A DNA stretch of 7,089 bases from Alphaproteobacteria bacterium (GTDB lineage: Bacteria > Pseudomonadota > Alphaproteobacteria > Micavibrionales > Micavibrionaceae), in the NCBI GenBank assembly GCA_030432775.1, contig JAUILO010000124.1, positions 1-7,089 of the forward strand, given 5' to 3'. Made by a program: the position numbers and the translations under genes. Positions 5,212 to 7,089 of the stretch are shown one piece after another. The notes beneath the pieces are model-generated. The model was not told the DNA's origin, did not search any database, and saw only the letters and a program-made list of their open reading frames with translations. Within the stretch, counting starts at the first letter, position 1. Each line of letters starts with the position of its first letter.

Positions 5212-6691
5212 CGTACAAAACACGCTTTACTGATTTTGTCCATTGTTCGTACAAAGCCTGACGCGTCTTATCTTCCATATCCGGCTTGTATCGCTTGTCA
5301 CGATCCCATCGTCTTTTGACATCGTTCAGATCGGTATAGATGCCTGCGCCAAGTCCTGCCAGATATGCAGCGCCTTGCGCCGTGGTTTCGGTATTTACCG
5401 GAAGCTCGACAACGCTATCCAGCATATCGGATAAGAACTGGCACATGAACTTATTGTTTACCAAGCCTCCATCAACACGGATTATATCCGGCGAATAGCC
5501 CGTATCGCCTTTAATGGCGTCCATCAGGTCCAGTGTTTGATAGGCCTGCGCCTCAAGTGCAGCTCTGGCGATATGTGCTTTGGTGGTATCGCGTGTTAAC
5601 CCGAAAATGGCGGCCTCGGCTTCCGGCTTCCACCATGGTGCGCCAAGGCCGGTAAATGCGGGAACAAAGCTCACCCCGCCATTGTCTTTGACGCTATAGG
5701 CCAGATCTTCGGTTTCGCTGGCGTCATCAATAATATCAAGACTATCGCGCAGCCATTGAATAGCTGCGCCCGCAACAAATATTGCGCCTTCGATAGCATA
5801 AGTGATCTTACCGTTAATCCGGTAGGCCGGTGTTGTAAGAAGTCTGTTTTTTGATGTTTTAAATTCACTGCCGATATTCATCAATAGGAAACATCCGGTA
5901 CCATATGTGGATTTAACCATGCCTTCGTCAAAACAGGCCTGACCGATAAGGGCGGCTTGCTGGTCACCTGCTATGCCGTTAATCGGTATGGGTTTGCCAA
6001 ATAAATTGGTTTCGGTTTTGCCGAAATCGGCCACATTGTCTTTGACTTCGGGCAGGACGGATGGCGGAATATTGAACAGCTCAAGCAAGCTGTCATCCCA
6101 TTGTTGTTCAACGATGTCATAGAGCATCGTGCGGCTGGCATTGGTGATATCGGTCGCGTGAACCTTGCCGTCCGTGAGTTTCCAAAGCAGGAAGGAATCA
6201 ACCGTGCCAAAGGCAATTTCGCCTTTTTCCGCGCGCGCTCGCACGCCTTTAACATTCTCAAGTATCCATTCGATTTTAGTGGCAGAGAAATACGGGTCGA
6301 GCAGTAATCCGGTTTTCTCCTGTACGGGGCCTTCAAAACCTTTGGCTTTTAATTCGTTGCAAAGTTCTGTTGTCCGGCGATCTTGCCAGACAATGGCGTT
6401 ATAAACAGGTTCGCCTGTTTTTTTATCCCATAAAATAGTGGTTTCGCGCTGGTTGGTGATGCCAATTGTGGCGACATCTGCGGCAGACATGCCATTAGCG
6501 GCCAGTACAGCCAGACACATTTGTAATGTATCTTCCCATATATCGTTGGCGTCTTGCTCTACCCAGCCTTTTTTAGGGAAATAGAGTTTAAGCTCCTTTT
6601 GTTGCAGGCTGACAACGCCGCCTTTTTGCGAGAAAAGTACAGCACGCGAACTTGTTGTTCCTTGGTCAATAGCCAAAATGGCCCTATGCAT
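5204..6691 (-). CDS. glpK: Glycerol kinase
   Basis: A 495-residue FGGY-family kinase (E. coli GlpK has 502) that converts glycerol and ATP to sn-glycerol-3-phosphate in the cytoplasm. It has the phosphate loop IDQGTTSSR (8-16), glycerol-contacting R82-E83 in NQRETT, W102 in IVWQDR and Y134 in DPYFSATK, catalytic base D243 in GIAGDQQAA, nucleotide-site YGTGCF (263-268), FTGLGAPWW, and the second FGGY signature starting near GG408. These match E. coli R83, E84, W103, Y135 and D245. The GGKGGTR loop that binds fructose-1,6-bisphosphate in E. coli is missing (TNLFGKPIPI here). The ATG at 6691 has AAGGA 7 bases upstream. An ATG at 6736 overlapping the glpD stop as ATGA would add 15 low-complexity residues and lacks a ribosome site. 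It lies 41 bases after glpD and overlaps the dipeptidase gene. Confidence 0.97.
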   Translation of the reverse strand: MHRAILAIDQGTTSSRAVLFSQKGGVVSLQQKELKLYFPKKGWVEQDANDIWEDTLQMCLAVLAANGMSAADVATIGITNQRETTILWDKKTGEPVYNAIVWQDRRTTELCNELKAKGFEGPVQEKTGLLLDPYFSATKIEWILENVKGVRARAEKGEIAFGTVDSFLLWKLTDGKVHATDITNASRTMLYDIVEQQWDDSLLELFNIPPSVLPEVKDNVADFGKTETNLFGKPIPINGIAGDQQAALIGQACFDEGMVKSTYGTGCFLLMNIGSEFKTSKNRLLTTPAYRINGKITYAIEGAIFVAGAAIQWLRDSLDIIDDASETEDLAYSVKDNGGVSFVPAFTGLGAPWWKPEAEAAIFGLTRDTTKAHIARAALEAQAYQTLDLMDAIKGDTGYSPDIIRVDGGLVNNKFMCQFLSDMLDSVVELPVNTETTAQGAAYLAGLGAGIYTDLNDVKRRWDRDKRYKPDMEDKTRQALYEQWTKSVKRVLYDG

Positions 6692-6698
6692 AATGTGG

Positions 6699-6703
6699 TC
6701 CTT
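6699..6703 (-). promoter_or_regulatory. Ribosome binding site deciding the glpK start
   Basis: On the - strand this reads AAGGA, with 7 bases (CCACATT) before the ATG at 6691. It favours that start over the ATG at 6736, which overlaps the glpD stop codon but has no comparable site. Confidence 0.65.
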
Positions 6704-6732
6704 GTTCTTGTTTGTGTTCTTTGTGTTAAGTG

Positions 6733-7089
6733 TCATGCTGCTAGATTCTGTTTGGCCATGAATTGTTCTAATTTGATTTTGGTCTCGGCGCTAATATGTA
6801 GGCCAAGTTTTGATCTGCGCCATAAGATATCTTCGACGCTCATGGCGAATTCATACTCTATCAGGTAATTGACTTCGTTTTCGTATAAATCATCACCGAA
6901 ATGAGTTCCGAGATCTTTTGCAGATTTTGCATCACCCAAAAGGATGTTAACTCTGGTACCGTAAGCGCGTAAATAACGGTATAAAAGGGCATCGGGTAGC
7001 CATTTATAGTTTTGTGACTGTGCTGTGACATAGGCATCAAAATCAGCGTTTTTAATATCACCACCGGGCAGCGGTTTTATATCCGTTGT
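6733..7089 (-). CDS. glpD: Glycerol-3-phosphate dehydrogenase, C-terminal part (runs off the window)
   Basis: The last 118 residues of the FAD-dependent, membrane-associated GlpD, which oxidises sn-glycerol-3-phosphate to dihydroxyacetone phosphate and passes electrons to quinone. This is the C-terminal alpha-helical domain. It begins near KPLPGGDI, continues through YRYLRAYGTRV, LLGDAKSAKDLGTHFG, YENEVNYLIEYEFA and VEDILWRRSKLGLH, and ends QNLAA. The LPGG, YGTRV, LG.HFG and LWRR(S/T)K motifs are diagnostic for the family. The N-terminal FAD-binding domain is outside the window. The frame is open to the right edge and ends with TGA at 6733-6735, 41 bases before glpK, so glpD and glpK form an operon supplying and consuming glycerol-3-phosphate. 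No frameshift or odd residue is seen. Confidence 0.96.
   Translation of the reverse strand, partial: TTDIKPLPGGDIKNADFDAYVTAQSQNYKWLPDALLYRYLRAYGTRVNILLGDAKSAKDLGTHFGDDLYENEVNYLIEYEFAMSVEDILWRRSKLGLHISAETKIKLEQFMAKQNLAA

Noticed and set aside
5971..6336. A 121-codon - strand open frame inside glpK in another frame.
   Set aside because: glpK is intact and conserved across this span; the other frame has no family features.
6861..7064. A 67-codon - strand open frame over the glpD end.
   Set aside because: The glpD frame is open and conserved through the same bases to the window edge, so this frame is a shadow and not evidence of a frameshift.

Overview
The window looks like ordinary core chromosome of an alphaproteobacterium of moderate G+C content with AT-rich intergenic gaps. 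The main clue is the gene order infA - maf - rng (RNase E/G family) - tRNA-Phe on the + strand, an arrangement common in Alphaproteobacteria. The GlpD and GlpK sequences also look proteobacterial. I cannot assign an order or genus. There is no phage, IS element, CRISPR array or secondary-metabolite locus.

Layout: The first ~56 bases are the tail of an unidentified + strand gene. A stand-alone CheY-like receiver protein follows (110-508). Next come infA (654-872), maf (959-1567) and a short RNase E/G family gene (1679-2911), which cover translation initiation, nucleotide-pool housekeeping and RNA processing. A tRNA-Phe(GAA) with encoded CCA (3040-3114) has its own near-consensus promoter. A 322-base gap without a convincing gene precedes two unrecognised small soluble proteins (3437-3820 and 3972-4415), separated by a strong intrinsic terminator.

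From 4429 to the right end all genes are on the - strand and form one tight operon read right to left: glpD (only the C-terminal 118 codons are present), glpK, then a VanX-like (peptidase M15D) D-Ala-D-Ala dipeptidase homologue whose ATG overlaps the glpK stop. GlpK phosphorylates glycerol and GlpD oxidises the glycerol-3-phosphate to dihydroxyacetone phosphate. The dipeptidase homologue would act on peptidoglycan-derived dipeptides, so its link to glycerol use is only inferred from the operon.

Most notable points: maf and rng both lack a usable ATG (TTG or other weak start for maf; CTG behind an excellent Shine-Dalgarno for rng). The VanX-like protein has EWWD where the family has EWWH, so a zinc ligand is replaced. 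GlpK lacks the enterobacterial fructose-1,6-bisphosphate loop. The expected yacG is absent between rng and tRNA-Phe, and the RNase ends before the Zn-link. I see no convincing novel multi-gene system; the two small unknown proteins and the glp-linked dipeptidase are the best leads.
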